Notes: a model not told the origin generated them from the letters alone. Positions 9,099 through 18,534 are shown, counted from the stretch's first letter. The stretch is 64,000 nt of DNA from JAJDXO01 sp965207535 (GCA_965207535.1 CBDBMR010000013.1:62001-126000), one strand, 5' to 3'. Made by a program: numbers and translations.

Positions 9099-9117
9099 TT
9101 GTTGGGCTTGCCAACAG
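9099..9117. promoter_or_regulatory. 19-bp dyad operator candidate between CoA ligase and dioxygenase
   Basis: The sequence TTGTTGGGCTTGCCAACAG is an imperfect dyad lying between the divergent ligase (start 9074) and dioxygenase (start 9193). It matches 14 of 19 positions with a dyad at 15243-15261 upstream of iorA. Its placement fits a repressor or activator site acting on both directions. Confidence 0.5.
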
Positions 9118-9192
9118 TTTGAAGGGCAAATGGTTCTTTGATATTGATTCATCCAGGCGACATTTTGGCGACATTCAGGCGGGAGGAACGTC

Positions 9193-10512
9193 ATGCCGGA
9201 CGGAATTTTTGGCAATCCGGGAAATTTGGTGGAGCCGGACCGGGTCCACAAGGCCTGCTACACCGATGACGGGATATTCGAGCAGGAGCTCGACAAGATC
9301 TTCCACAAATCGTGGATTTATATCGGCCACGAAACCCAGGTTCCCAAGGTCGGCGACTACTGGACGACTTGGGTCGGCCGGGAGCGGATGATCCTGTGCC
9401 GCGGCGAGGACGGCGTGCACGTGCTCTACAACCGCTGCCCGCACCGTGGGGCCATGCTGTGTCAGGGGCTGAACGGAAACGCCGGCAGGACGTTCCGATG
9501 CGCTTATCATGCCTGGACCTTCAATTTGGATGGATCCCTGTTCCGGATCCCCGTCGAGGAAGGCTATGACGGCACCGCCTTCGATCCCAAGGACCCGCTG
9601 TTCTCCATGAAGCCCGCGGAGCAAATGGGAATCTACCGGGGATTTGTCTTCGCGAAGTTGTCCGAAGGCGGACCCGACCTGGATACCTGGCTGGGCCAGG
9701 GCGCCCGCGCCGCGTTCGACGATATCTGCAACCGCTCGCCGGAGGGCGAGGTGGAAATCGTCCAGAATTGCTTCCGGGTGATCCAGCATTCCAACTGGAA
9801 AATCTTCCTCGAGAACCAGTTGGACGCCCTGCACCCCTCCATCACCCACCATTCGACCGGTGAAGCGGCGGCCGAGATGCAGAAGGTCTACAAGCAGCGC
9901 ACCGGCGACGACCCGCCCATGGGTTATCAGTTCCTCGCCGATTTCACCCTGCCCTATGAAAAGTGGGATTCCTTGAGCACCTTTGGACATCCTTACGGTC
10001 ACACGGTGCTCGGCGGGTACATGGGCCTGCGGCCCAGGGATCCGATCACGGTGTCTCACGAAGAGGCGCTCACCAAGGCCTACGGCGCAGAGCGGATGGA
10101 TGAGATTCTCTCGACCAACGTCCACCACGTGCTGGTCTATCCATGCCTGTCGGTGCAGCCGCCGCTGCAACAGCTGCGCGCCGTCCGGCCGCTGGCCGCC
10201 GGCAAGACGTTGACCGAGATTTGGCACTTCAGGCTGAAGGGCGCCCCGGAAGGGATCTACGAACGCTCGCTTGCCTACTACTACCACGTCAACTCACCCT
10301 CCACGATGGTCAACGCCGACGATCTGCAGAACTTCAACGCCTGTCACGAAGGCTTGAGTCTCGGCGGCGGCGGCGATTGGGTGAGCTTCCACCGCAATGC
10401 CGGCCAGGACCCGGTGGAAAACGGCGTAACGACCTCGGTCACCGGCATGAGCGAACAACCCATGCGGAACATGTTCGCCGCCTGGAAAGAATATATGTCG
10501 GCGGGAGGCTAG
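9193..10512 (+). CDS. Rieske non-heme iron aromatic ring-hydroxylating dioxygenase, alpha subunit
   Basis: This 439-aa catalytic subunit has a Rieske [2Fe-2S] site with ligands C82-x-H84 and C103-x2-H106. The mononuclear iron site is the D211-x2-H214-x4-H219 motif after NWK...EN. It inserts O2 into an aromatic or similar substrate and needs a reductase that is not present in the window. A strong GGGAGGA precedes the ATG. The beta subunit follows after 3 bases. The start is divergent from the CoA ligase operon, sharing a dyad, which suggests that the substrate or product is handled as a CoA ester. Substrate class unknown. Confidence 0.93.
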   Translation: MPDGIFGNPGNLVEPDRVHKACYTDDGIFEQELDKIFHKSWIYIGHETQVPKVGDYWTTWVGRERMILCRGEDGVHVLYNRCPHRGAMLCQGLNGNAGRTFRCAYHAWTFNLDGSLFRIPVEEGYDGTAFDPKDPLFSMKPAEQMGIYRGFVFAKLSEGGPDLDTWLGQGARAAFDDICNRSPEGEVEIVQNCFRVIQHSNWKIFLENQLDALHPSITHHSTGEAAAEMQKVYKQRTGDDPPMGYQFLADFTLPYEKWDSLSTFGHPYGHTVLGGYMGLRPRDPITVSHEEALTKAYGAERMDEILSTNVHHVLVYPCLSVQPPLQQLRAVRPLAAGKTLTEIWHFRLKGAPEGIYERSLAYYYHVNSPSTMVNADDLQNFNACHEGLSLGGGGDWVSFHRNAGQDPVENGVTTSVTGMSEQPMRNMFAAWKEYMSAGG

Positions 10513-10515
10513 ATC

Positions 10516-11058
10516 ATGGCCAAGGACAAGAAGGCCAAAAAATCCAAGGCGAAGGCCAAGAACGGCCATGCCGGCGGCCTCGACACGCAGCGGGCGGTGG
10601 AGCAGTTCCTCTACAACCAGGCTGAAATTCTCGACGAGCGCCGCTGGGACGACTGGCTCGGCCTGTTCACCAAGGACGGCAAATACTGGATGCCGCCCCG
10701 GGAGGATCAGGAAACCGGCGAAGGCATGCCCAACATCTTCTACGAGGACTTGTACCTCATGGACATGCGGGCGCGCCGGGTCGAACACCCCTACGCCCAC
10801 TCGCAGAAGCCGAAGAACAAGATGAGCCACGTCATCGGAAACGTGGTCATCGAAAGCGAGGACAAGAAGACCGGCGACGTCGTGGCGCGGTCCAAATTTC
10901 ACGTGGTCGAGTTCCGCAACGACAACCAGCGCTATTTCGCGGGCAAGTACCGGCACCACCTGAAGAAGACCAAGGACGGCTACAAGATCCAGCTTCAGCG
11001 GGTCGATATCGTCAACGCCGAGGGGCCGTTCGACTACGTCCTTCAGTTCTGGCTGTAG
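10516..11058 (+). CDS. Aromatic ring-hydroxylating dioxygenase, beta subunit
   Basis: This 180-aa SnoaL-fold small subunit pairs with the alpha subunit immediately upstream. It shows the family features AVEQFLYNQAEILDERRWDDWLGLF near the N-terminus and a C-terminal FDYVLQFWL strand. The first 20 residues are lysine- and alanine-rich. GGGAGG precedes the ATG. It is a structural subunit and carries no cofactor ligands. No ferredoxin or reductase gene follows, so the electron donor must be encoded elsewhere. Confidence 0.92.
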   Translation: MAKDKKAKKSKAKAKNGHAGGLDTQRAVEQFLYNQAEILDERRWDDWLGLFTKDGKYWMPPREDQETGEGMPNIFYEDLYLMDMRARRVEHPYAHSQKPKNKMSHVIGNVVIESEDKKTGDVVARSKFHVVEFRNDNQRYFAGKYRHHLKKTKDGYKIQLQRVDIVNAEGPFDYVLQFWL

Positions 11059-11117
11059 CGCCTGGAGCCCATTTGCTTGAGCGTGGATCGTCGAGAAGGG
11101 CGGCGCGGCACAAGGTT

Positions 11118-11213
11118 CCCCTCACCCAGCTTCGGCTAAGGCTCGCTGGGCTCGCCAAGCCTCCGCATCCCTCTCCCCCTTCTTCAGGGGGAGAGGGTTA
11201 GGGTGAGGGGGTG
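11118..11213. repeat. Dispersed intergenic hairpin repeat, copy 1
   Basis: The copy is bounded by CCCCTCACCC and GGGTGAGGGGG. Its core is CCCTCTCCCC, a short loop, then GGGGAGAGGG. It sits between the convergent beta subunit and small barrel protein genes. Further copies are at 21524, 30018, 36831 and 40721. Confidence 0.85.
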
Positions 11214-11240
11214 CATGAACCCCAATAAAACGAAGCCGCC

Positions 11241-11594
11241 CTAACTGGTCACTCTCTGCAAGGTGAACTGGCGGTTGGAGGTGTAGGGCCGGACCTGTTC
11301 CGGCCATCGGCCGTATTCGACCGCCTCCCCCCACGCTTTCGATTTCAGGACCTCGGGGCTTTCGATCTCGTAGATGGCGGTGAATTTCGGCCTGTCGCCG
11401 GTGGGAATTTCCTTCACCTCGCCGCCGATACCGAGGATCAGCGGCACCTTCTCCATCCGCGAAACGGATACCACGCCGGGAATTTTCATGATCTCCGGGA
11501 TGTGTTCCGTATCGTAGACCTCGTTCAGCAGGTCTTCCTTGCCGGGCTCCACGTCCATGGCGGCGATGAGCAGATAGTTCCCGGGTTTGGGCAT
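11241..11594 (-). CDS. Small dimeric alpha-beta-barrel-like protein
   Basis: This 117-aa protein opens with a beta strand (NYLLIAAMDVEPGKE), then DLLNEVYDTEHIPEIMKIPGV, then another strand pair. That pattern is typical of ferredoxin-like dimeric barrels such as EthD and monooxygenase-like families. It starts 8 bases after the iorB stop, so it is probably the last gene of the iorAB unit. It has no recognisable catalytic residue set. Such proteins often isomerise or shuttle unstable aromatic intermediates, but that role is inferred. Confidence 0.75.
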   Translation of the reverse strand: MPKPGNYLLIAAMDVEPGKEDLLNEVYDTEHIPEIMKIPGVVSVSRMEKVPLILGIGGEVKEIPTGDRPKFTAIYEIESPEVLKSKAWGEAVEYGRWPEQVRPYTSNRQFTLQRVTS

Positions 11595-11602
11595 GGTCCG
11601 CT

Positions 11603-13033
11603 TTAGTGAATGTCCGCGTCGGGATTGGCGTGAGCGAGAATGATGGATTGGTCCACCTTCGCCTTCAGCGCCGCCGGATCGCCCAGCTTTTCGGTCCAGC
11701 CGTCCAGCAGTTGATCGAGCGTCGCCATCCCTTCCCTGCGCACCATGCCGTAGCCCCGCGCCCAGATCGCCGCCTTGGCGGTCTGGATGGCAAGTTCCAT
11801 GTCGACGGGGGCGGCGGCCCGGATGGCGTCCAGCCACCGCCCGATGGCCGCGTGCTCCTCGCCGTATTGGGAACCCGCGCGGCGGAACCCCTTGCGCCCG
11901 GCGAGCAGTTTCAAACCGGCGAACCCCCAGGCGGACGAGGTCGGCCAATGCAGCGACCAGCCGCTCCCGGCGCGGCCGCTCCCCTTGGGCACCATCCACG
12001 CGAGCCAACTGGGCAAGAAGCCGGCCATTTCGGCGTGGCCCGGTTTGAAGTAGTCGCGCAGATTCAAGATTGCATCATCGGGCAATTCGAGTTCGCCCCG
12101 GATGCGGTCGAGACGTCCGCGACGGGTCTTGAGCTGTGCCACGCGGATGACATCCTCGAAGCTCATCCAGGCGGCGAGCCGCTTCGCCGTCTCCCCGGTG
12201 AGGGTCATGTTGTCCGAGGTATCCAGCGCCTTCACCGTCCGCAGATGTTCGAGGAACAGCCGGGCGTAGGCGTCATCCTGATAGTCGGCCAGCCGCGCCA
12301 ATGCGTGACCGATGACCGGCCGCAGACGCTCGGGATATTGATCGAGTTCGGTCTCGAACCCGGGCGGCGGGCTGTTATAGGTGAGCCCGTCCTCCTCTTC
12401 GGGGAGCGGCGCCTTCAGGCGCGCCTGCTCCACGCCCTGCTCGAACCCCTTCAAGTTCTGGTCGACCGCGACCCCCTTGCCGCGGATCGCCTCCCGGCAA
12501 TCCTCGACGGAGAACGGGAATACGCCCGAGCCCGCGATGGCGCCGAACAGCACCGCGTTCCACTGAGGCGACACACCGCCGGTCAGTTCCTTCATCGGCA
12601 AGGCGATCAAATCCCTGGAGGCCTGGCTCAGACCGTCGAGCACCGGCCGCGCCGGGACCGTGCCGTCGCCCGCGGCGACCTTCTCGGCCGTGGAGTAGGT
12701 ACGCTCGGTGGCGGTGATCACCGTCGTCCGGGCGGTGACGAAGCCGCGCTCCAGCGCCCGGCCCGCCTCGGTGGGCTCCAGCGCCGCCATCAGGTCGATG
12801 TCGTCGGAACCCGGGAACAAAGCAAACAGGGGCGGTTCCGCCGGATTTTTCTCCGGGAACAACTCGAACAGATAGGTCGTGGCGCCGGTCCGCTGGGCCA
12901 CGCCCGGCGTCGAGGTTGCCTGCGCCGGATACCCGGATTTCTCCGCCGCCGTCACCAGCCAGTCAACGAGAACGCCGCCCCCCTGGCCGCCAAGGGCGCC
13001 GATGAGCGCCGCCACCGGGCGCTCGGCGGTCAT
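11603..13033 (-). CDS. iorB: Indolepyruvate-type 2-oxoacid:ferredoxin oxidoreductase, beta (gamma-domain) subunit
   Basis: This 476-aa protein has an N-terminal gamma-type domain with the glycine-rich GALGGQGGGVLVDWL and the TPGVAQRTGATTY motif. The long C-terminal region is characteristic of the proteobacterial IorB-like branch. With IorA it oxidatively decarboxylates an aryl-2-oxoacid to an acyl-CoA. The start overlaps the iorA stop by 4 bases (ATGA). This two-gene form is distinct from the shorter archaeal IorB. The substrate may be an aryl pyruvate produced by the aminotransferase divergently encoded at 15380, though that is inference. Confidence 0.87.
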   Translation of the reverse strand: MTAERPVAALIGALGGQGGGVLVDWLVTAAEKSGYPAQATSTPGVAQRTGATTYLFELFPEKNPAEPPLFALFPGSDDIDLMAALEPTEAGRALERGFVTARTTVITATERTYSTAEKVAAGDGTVPARPVLDGLSQASRDLIALPMKELTGGVSPQWNAVLFGAIAGSGVFPFSVEDCREAIRGKGVAVDQNLKGFEQGVEQARLKAPLPEEEDGLTYNSPPPGFETELDQYPERLRPVIGHALARLADYQDDAYARLFLEHLRTVKALDTSDNMTLTGETAKRLAAWMSFEDVIRVAQLKTRRGRLDRIRGELELPDDAILNLRDYFKPGHAEMAGFLPSWLAWMVPKGSGRAGSGWSLHWPTSSAWGFAGLKLLAGRKGFRRAGSQYGEEHAAIGRWLDAIRAAAPVDMELAIQTAKAAIWARGYGMVRREGMATLDQLLDGWTEKLGDPAALKAKVDQSIILAHANPDADIH

Positions 13034-15210
13034 TCGTACGCCCCCATCATGGACAGCAGCCGTTTGTTGACGGCGTGCGCCGTGCGGCGAAGCGGCCCCG
13101 CGTTGAACAGGCCTTCGGCGCGATAGAACGACGGACAGAGCTGGGCGGCGTGCGCCACCTCACCGCAGTGACCGCAGGCAACGCAGCTGTCCTCGACCGT
13201 GGCGATGGGGGTCTCCTTCAATGGATCGGCGGAATGCTTGAGAGACAGGGACGGGCAGCCGTTCAGCCGCATGCACGAATGATCGCCGGTGCACACTTCG
13301 GGATCGACGCCGAAGCGCTCCTGGGTGACGGCTCGGCCCTCCTTCATCGCCTGCGCCTTCCGCGGCCGCTCGCGTCGCTGGCGGGCCAGCATGCACTCGT
13401 TGTCGGAGATCACGACCCGAAGCTGATTGCCCCTTGCATCGAGGGCGTCTCTCAATGCGTTGATGGTTTGCGGCAGGTCGTAGCTGTCGACCCGCTTGAT
13501 CCATTTGACGCCAAGACCCTTGAGCGCATTTTCGATGGTCACCTCGGAGTCCACGCCAACCGGCGTCTCGCCCGACGACGGCAGGCGCTGATGGCCGGTG
13601 GCCGCCGCATAGCCGTTCTCGAGGATGACCAGCACGGCATCGTAATTGTTCCATTGGGCATTGATGGCGCCGGACGACACACCGTTGTGCCAGAACCCGC
13701 CATCGCCCATGACCGCGATCACCGGCTGATCGAGGGCCGGGCCGACCATGGTGCCGCTGGCCAGCGACAAGCCATAGCCCAGCACCGTGTTGCCCACATG
13801 GAACGGCGGCAGGGAGCCGAACAGGTTGCAGCCAATGTCCATGGATACGTGCATGGGGCCGCGCTCGCGCATCAAGAGCTTCATGGCGGCGAAGATGGGA
13901 CGCTCCGGGCACCCGGTGCAGAAGGACGGCGGCCGGGCCGGCAGCGGTTCCGGCATATGATCCCTGAGAATTTCATTGGCGGTGTCGACGGCGCCCCGCG
14001 TCGCCCGGTACTTCGACTTGGCGGTCGCGGCATACGGCTCGGGCGCGAAGTCGGTCATGTACTCGGCGACGCCGGCCCGTACCGTGTCGACGGTGTATTC
14101 ACCGGCCATGGGCAGGACATCCTTGCCGTGGATAGCGCAATCGATCCTGGCCTTGTGGGCATATTCGGCGATCTGGGTTTCGATGAAGTTGGGATTGCCC
14201 TCCTCGACCACCAGTACGCTTTCCTTGCCGGTCATGAACTGGGTGATCTGCTCGGGTACCAGCGGGTAGACGACGTTGAGCACCATGATCGGCACATCGG
14301 TGTTGCCGAAGGCATCCGCCAGCCCAAGCTGGCGAAGCGCCCGGATGACCATCGAATACGCGCCGCCCTGGGTGATGATCCCAAACGGCCCGCCCGCCCC
14401 CGGGAAAACTTCGTTGATGTCGTTTTCCCGGACGTACCGCCGGATGGCCGGCAGGCGCGCTTCGAACTTGTGCTTCTCGTGGGCATAGGACGCCGGCGGC
14501 AACACGATTTTGGTCATGTCGTACTCGGCCCGCGGCACGGGATTGCGGGTCGAGTATTGCGGGACCTTGTTGTCCTTGGCGACGAAAGAACCGGTCATGT
14601 GGCAGGCGCGGATGCGGAGCTGGAAGAAAACCGGAAGGTTGGACGCTTCCGACATCTCGAAGGCCCGCTCGGTAAGATCGACGATCTTCTCCATGTCGTA
14701 GCGGGGATCGATCAAGGGCAGCGACGACTTCATGGCGAAGGCGTGGGTCCGCTCCTGCATGATCGACGACCCTTCGCCGTAATCCTCGCCGATGATGATC
14801 AGCGATCCGCCGGTAACCCCGGTGGAGGCTAGGTTGGAGATGGCGTCGGAAGCGACATTGGTTCCGACCACCGATTTCCAGGTGACGGCGCCGCGCATCG
14901 GGTAGTGGATGGAGGCGCTGAGCAGCGAAGCCGCCGCCGCCTCGGAGGCCGACTGTTCGAACTGAATGCCCATGGGATCGAGGATTTCGTCCTTGGCGTC
15001 GGCCATCACGTCGATGAGGTGCGACATGGGCGCGCCGGGATAGCCGCCGATATAGGAGACGCCCGCCTGCAGCAGCGCCTTGGTCACGCAAAGGATCGTC
15101 TCGCCGTGGAATTCCTCCCCGGCGCCCATCTGAAGCTTGCGGACTTCCTCCGCAAACGACCGGTCGCCGACGGCGACCTTCTTGACCGGAATTGCCGCGC
15201 CCCCGTCCAT
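13030..15210 (-). CDS. iorA: Indolepyruvate ferredoxin oxidoreductase, alpha subunit
   Basis: This 726-aa thiamine-diphosphate enzyme has an N-terminal pyrimidine-binding and transketolase-like region. The central cysteines are in SFCTGCPERP. The ThDP motif runs from MGDGGFWHNG to a closing NN. C-terminal ferredoxin clusters contain CTGDHSC and CVACGHC. It forms a complex with IorB and passes electrons to ferredoxin. The ATG at 15210 (MDGGAAIPVKK) was chosen because the 44 upstream codons look like untranslated hydrophobic shadow. A 19-bp dyad lies 33-51 bases upstream of this start. Confidence 0.9.
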   Translation of the reverse strand: MDGGAAIPVKKVAVGDRSFAEEVRKLQMGAGEEFHGETILCVTKALLQAGVSYIGGYPGAPMSHLIDVMADAKDEILDPMGIQFEQSASEAAAASLLSASIHYPMRGAVTWKSVVGTNVASDAISNLASTGVTGGSLIIIGEDYGEGSSIMQERTHAFAMKSSLPLIDPRYDMEKIVDLTERAFEMSEASNLPVFFQLRIRACHMTGSFVAKDNKVPQYSTRNPVPRAEYDMTKIVLPPASYAHEKHKFEARLPAIRRYVRENDINEVFPGAGGPFGIITQGGAYSMVIRALRQLGLADAFGNTDVPIMVLNVVYPLVPEQITQFMTGKESVLVVEEGNPNFIETQIAEYAHKARIDCAIHGKDVLPMAGEYTVDTVRAGVAEYMTDFAPEPYAATAKSKYRATRGAVDTANEILRDHMPEPLPARPPSFCTGCPERPIFAAMKLLMRERGPMHVSMDIGCNLFGSLPPFHVGNTVLGYGLSLASGTMVGPALDQPVIAVMGDGGFWHNGVSSGAINAQWNNYDAVLVILENGYAAATGHQRLPSSGETPVGVDSEVTIENALKGLGVKWIKRVDSYDLPQTINALRDALDARGNQLRVVISDNECMLARQRRERPRKAQAMKEGRAVTQERFGVDPEVCTGDHSCMRLNGCPSLSLKHSADPLKETPIATVEDSCVACGHCGEVAHAAQLCPSFYRAEGLFNAGPLRRTAHAVNKRLLSMMGAYE

Positions 15211-15242
15211 GGTTCTCCCATCCAGTAAAGGCCAGTAAAGGA

Positions 15243-15261
15243 TTGTTCGCGTCGCCAACAA
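15243..15261. promoter_or_regulatory. 19-bp dyad operator candidate upstream of iorA
   Basis: The sequence TTGTTCGCGTCGCCAACAA is a dyad with 8-base arms that mismatch at one position. It lies between iorA (minus) and the aminotransferase (plus). It matches the dyad at 9099-9117 in 14 of 19 positions, including the full GCCAACA half, suggesting one regulator serves both regions. Confidence 0.5.
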
Positions 15262-15379
15262 GTGTAGCCAAGCCGGGGCTGCCCACAAGCAAAACAAGAC
15301 CACCATGACTTTGCGGTTAATGGCGTGCTTTTTGCGCCGCAAAAGGTTATTTGGGTGCCGGAATTAATTGGGGGAAGAC

Positions 15380-16699
15380 ATGGATACGCCGATACCCAAC
15401 GATCTCGAGGCCTTCTGGATGCCGTTCAGCCCCAACCGGGCGTTCAAGGCGGATCCGCGTATGGTCGTAAAAGGCGAAGGCGTCCATTATTGGACCGCGG
15501 ACGGCCGGCAGATCCTGGACGGGATGTCCGGCCTTTGGTGCGTCAATGCCGGACACGGCCGGCCCGAGATTGCCGAGGCCATCTCCCAACAGGTCCTGGA
15601 GCTCGACTACGCACCCTCATACCAGGTCGCCCACCCCAAGGCCTTCGAGCTGGCCAACCGGATTTCGGCGATGATGCCCGACGGGCTGGACCATGTGTTC
15701 TTCACCAACTCGGGCTCCGAGGCCGTCGACAGCGCGCTCAAGATCGCGCTGGCCCATCACAAGGCGAACGGCCAGGCCTCGCGGACCAAACTGATTGGCC
15801 GTTCAAGGGCGTTTCACGGCTCCGGCTTCGGCGGGGTCTCGGTCGGCGGCATACAGGCCAACCGCAAGGACTACGGGAACCTGCTGTCCGATATCGATCA
15901 TCTGCCCCACACCCACTCCCTGGAACATAACGCTTTTTCCAAGGGACAGCCCGAATGGGGCGCCCACCTCGCCGACGCGCTGGAAGATCTGGTTGATCTG
16001 CACGGCGCGGAGACCATCGCCGCGGTGATCGTCGAGCCGATGGCGGGAGCCACCGGCGTGCTGCCGCCGCCGGTCGGCTATCTGGAACGGCTGCGGGAAA
16101 TCAGCGCGCGGCACGGCATTCTGCTGATTTTCGACGAGGTCATCACCGCGTTCGGCAGACTGGGCGCCGGGTCCGCGGCGGAGCGCTTCGGCGTGACGCC
16201 CGATCTCATGTGCATCGCCAAGGGGCTCACCAATGCAACCGTCCCCATGGGCGCGGCCATCGTGCACGACGACGTGCACGCGGTATTCATGGATGCCCCC
16301 GAGGGCGCGACCGAGCTCTATCACGGCTATACCTATTCGGGCCATCCGGTGGCCAGCGCGGCCGGCCTCGCGGTGCTCGACATCTATGCCCGGGAAGGCC
16401 TGTTCCAGCGGGCCCGGGACCTGGCGCCCCACTTCGAGGACGCGGTGCACGGCCTCCGCGATTGCCCCCATGTCATCGACATACGGAATATCGGCCTCGC
16501 CGCCGGCATCGAGCTGGAACCTCGCGACGGCGCGCCGACCAAGCGAGCCCACGAAGTGTTCGTCGAGGCGTTCAAGTCCGGCGCACTGATCCGGTACACC
16601 GGCGATATCCTCGCTCTCTCGCCGCCCCTGATTGCCGGGAAGGACCACATCGATCAGGTGGCGGCGATCGTCAAATCGGCGCTGGAAGCCGTCGACTGA
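15380..16699 (+). CDS. Class III omega-aminotransferase (beta-alanine/omega-amino acid:pyruvate type)
   Basis: This 439-aa PLP enzyme shows AFWMPFSPNRAF at the N-terminus, FTNSGSEAVDSALK for cofactor phosphate binding, FDEVITAFGR for the PLP aspartate, and CIAKGLTN for the Schiff-base lysine. The overall pattern matches omega-amino-acid:pyruvate transaminases, which act on beta-alanine, 2-aminoethyl compounds or aryl amines. GGGGGAAG precedes the ATG at 15380, favouring it over a TTG 12 bases earlier. It is divergent from iorA and may share its control region. Confidence 0.9.
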   Translation: MDTPIPNDLEAFWMPFSPNRAFKADPRMVVKGEGVHYWTADGRQILDGMSGLWCVNAGHGRPEIAEAISQQVLELDYAPSYQVAHPKAFELANRISAMMPDGLDHVFFTNSGSEAVDSALKIALAHHKANGQASRTKLIGRSRAFHGSGFGGVSVGGIQANRKDYGNLLSDIDHLPHTHSLEHNAFSKGQPEWGAHLADALEDLVDLHGAETIAAVIVEPMAGATGVLPPPVGYLERLREISARHGILLIFDEVITAFGRLGAGSAAERFGVTPDLMCIAKGLTNATVPMGAAIVHDDVHAVFMDAPEGATELYHGYTYSGHPVASAAGLAVLDIYAREGLFQRARDLAPHFEDAVHGLRDCPHVIDIRNIGLAAGIELEPRDGAPTKRAHEVFVEAFKSGALIRYTGDILALSPPLIAGKDHIDQVAAIVKSALEAVD

Positions 16700-16715
16700 C
16701 CTGCATCGCCGCTTA

Positions 16716-17816
16716 TCAAGTCTTCGCCGCGAGGCGGGTCACGTGCCCCATTTTTCGCCCGGGACGCGCCTCCGCCTTGCCGTACATATGCAGGCGGGTT
16801 TCGGGGTCCGCCTCGTATCCGGGAACCAGGTGCATGTCCTCGCCCAGGATATTGGTCATCACGGCATCGTGGTGCCGGGCGGGGTCGCCCAAGGGCAAAC
16901 CGCAAACGGCGCGGACCAACTGCTGGTACTGACTGGTCTCGCACGCATCGATGGTCCAGTGGCCGGAATTGTGGGGACGCGGCGCCATTTCGTTGACCAG
17001 TACCCGGCCGTCTTCGGTCACGAACATTTCGACCGCCAGGAGCCCGGCGAGGTCCAGGGCGTCGGCTGCCCGGGCGGCGATCCCGATGGCCGCATCGGCG
17101 ACGGCCTCCGATACCGCCGCCGGCGCGGTGGTGGTGTGTAATATATGGTTGCGGTGAACGTTCCGGACCGGTTCGAAACATTCGATGCCGCCGTCCTGGC
17201 CCCGCGCTGCGATCACCGAGATTTCGCATTGAAATTCGACGAAGCCTTCCAAAACCGCGAAGGGCTCGATCGCACCGTCCGCCGAACGGCCGCCGATCGC
17301 CTCCCAAGCCCGAGCGGCCTCATCGCTTGAATCGATCCGCGCCTGCCCCTTGCCGTCATATCCCAGACGGGACGTCTTGAGGATCGACGGCGTCCCGATC
17401 TCCTCGACCGCCGTTTTCAGATCCTCGATCCGATGCACCGGACGCCACGGCGCGGTTTCGGCCCCCACGCCCTCGAAGAACGTCTTTTCCCTGGCCCGGT
17501 CCTGGGCGATGGAGAGGGCTTCCGCATCGGGCCGGATGGGAACGGCACCGCCCACCGTTTCCAGCGCCGCGGCAGGAACGTTTTCAAACTCGCAGGTCGC
17601 CCCATCGATGGACTCGGCGAACGCCCGCAACGCCCCCAAGTCGTCATAGGGCGCATTGGTATGATGGTCCGCCGCCTGGGACGCGGGACAATCGTCCTCG
17701 GGGCAGTAGACGTGGGTCCGGTAGCCCATGTCCCGGGCCGCCTCGGCGAACATCCGGCCGAGTTGGCCGCCGCCGAAAATACCGATGGTGCCGCCGGGTT
17801 CGATGCGGTCGCTCAT
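16716..17816 (-). CDS. purK: N5-carboxyaminoimidazole ribonucleotide synthase
   Basis: This 366-aa ATP-grasp enzyme of de novo purine synthesis carboxylates AIR with bicarbonate. It shows IGIFGGGQLGRMF at the N-terminus, LKTSRLGYDGKGQ in the ATP-grasp domain, and the family signature VNEMAPRPHNSGHWT near the C-terminus. The length is typical. It follows purE with an 18-base gap and forms the usual purEK pair. It converges with the aminotransferase gene. Confidence 0.97.
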   Translation of the reverse strand: MSDRIEPGGTIGIFGGGQLGRMFAEAARDMGYRTHVYCPEDDCPASQAADHHTNAPYDDLGALRAFAESIDGATCEFENVPAAALETVGGAVPIRPDAEALSIAQDRAREKTFFEGVGAETAPWRPVHRIEDLKTAVEEIGTPSILKTSRLGYDGKGQARIDSSDEAARAWEAIGGRSADGAIEPFAVLEGFVEFQCEISVIAARGQDGGIECFEPVRNVHRNHILHTTTAPAAVSEAVADAAIGIAARAADALDLAGLLAVEMFVTEDGRVLVNEMAPRPHNSGHWTIDACETSQYQQLVRAVCGLPLGDPARHHDAVMTNILGEDMHLVPGYEADPETRLHMYGKAEARPGRKMGHVTRLAAKT

Positions 17817-17834
17817 GGCCGGGAATGGATGCCT

Positions 17835-18320
17835 TTAATCCGTGGGGCTGTCGGCGACGGCGTCCGTCTGGGCGGCGCGCCAGGCTTCCAACCGGCCGGC
17901 CACCGCTTCATCGGACGTCGCCACCACCGAGGCCGCGAGCAGGCCGGCATTCTTGGCCCCCGCCGTCCCGATGGCCAGTGTTCCAACCGGAACGCCGCCG
18001 GGCATTTGGGCGATCGAAAGGAGACTGTCCATGCCGCTTAAAGCGCTGCTTTCGACCGGGACGCCGAACACCGGCAGGATGGTCATGGACGCGGTCATGC
18101 CCGGGAGATGCGCCGCCCCGCCGGCGCCCGCGATGATGACTTTGAGGCCGCGCCCCTTCGCCTCCTTGGCATAAGCATAGAGCCGGTCCGGGGTCCGGTG
18201 CGCCGAAACGATCCTGGTCTCGAAGGGAATCTCCAGGGCCTCGAGCACGTCGGCCGCATGGCGCATGGTGTCCCAATCGGACTCGGAGCCCATGATGATG
18301 CCGATGATCGGGTCTGCCAT
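17835..18320 (-). CDS. purE: N5-carboxyaminoimidazole ribonucleotide mutase
   Basis: This 161-aa class I PurE moves the carboxylate from N5 to C4 of the imidazole. It shows MGSESDWDTM, SAHRTPDRL and AGAGGAAHLPGM, all diagnostic, and the terminal GTAGAKNAGLLA. The ATG at 18320 gives the usual short N-terminus. The frame is open 18 codons further upstream without a better start. It is the first gene of purEK. Confidence 0.97.
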   Translation of the reverse strand: MADPIIGIIMGSESDWDTMRHAADVLEALEIPFETRIVSAHRTPDRLYAYAKEAKGRGLKVIIAGAGGAAHLPGMTASMTILPVFGVPVESSALSGMDSLLSIAQMPGGVPVGTLAIGTAGAKNAGLLAASVVATSDEAVAGRLEAWRAAQTDAVADSPTD

Positions 18321-18534
18321 GTGTGCGAATCCCCGCCCCTGGAAAGGCACCGAATGAACCGTCCGGCGGGCCAAATGTCAATGATTTCAGGTACCTTGAG
18401 GTGCGGGCGCCGGGCCGGTGATAGGCCGGTGACGGGCCGTCGGCGGGCCGGTGACAGGCATGGGTCTTTCCCTTCGGGGCCGGTTTGCCCATGATGGTCC
18501 CGGTCTCCAGTTGCATCGAGGTTGCAGACGGATT

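Noticed and set aside
11606..14832. Plus-strand frames of 500-585 codons opposite iorAB
   Set aside because: Antisense to IorA and IorB, which show intact cofactor motifs.
18405..18460. GGGCCGGTGA-type tandem units upstream of the OYE gene, considered as a regulatory array
   Set aside because: Only three imperfect units with irregular spacing; likely GC-rich microrepeat.
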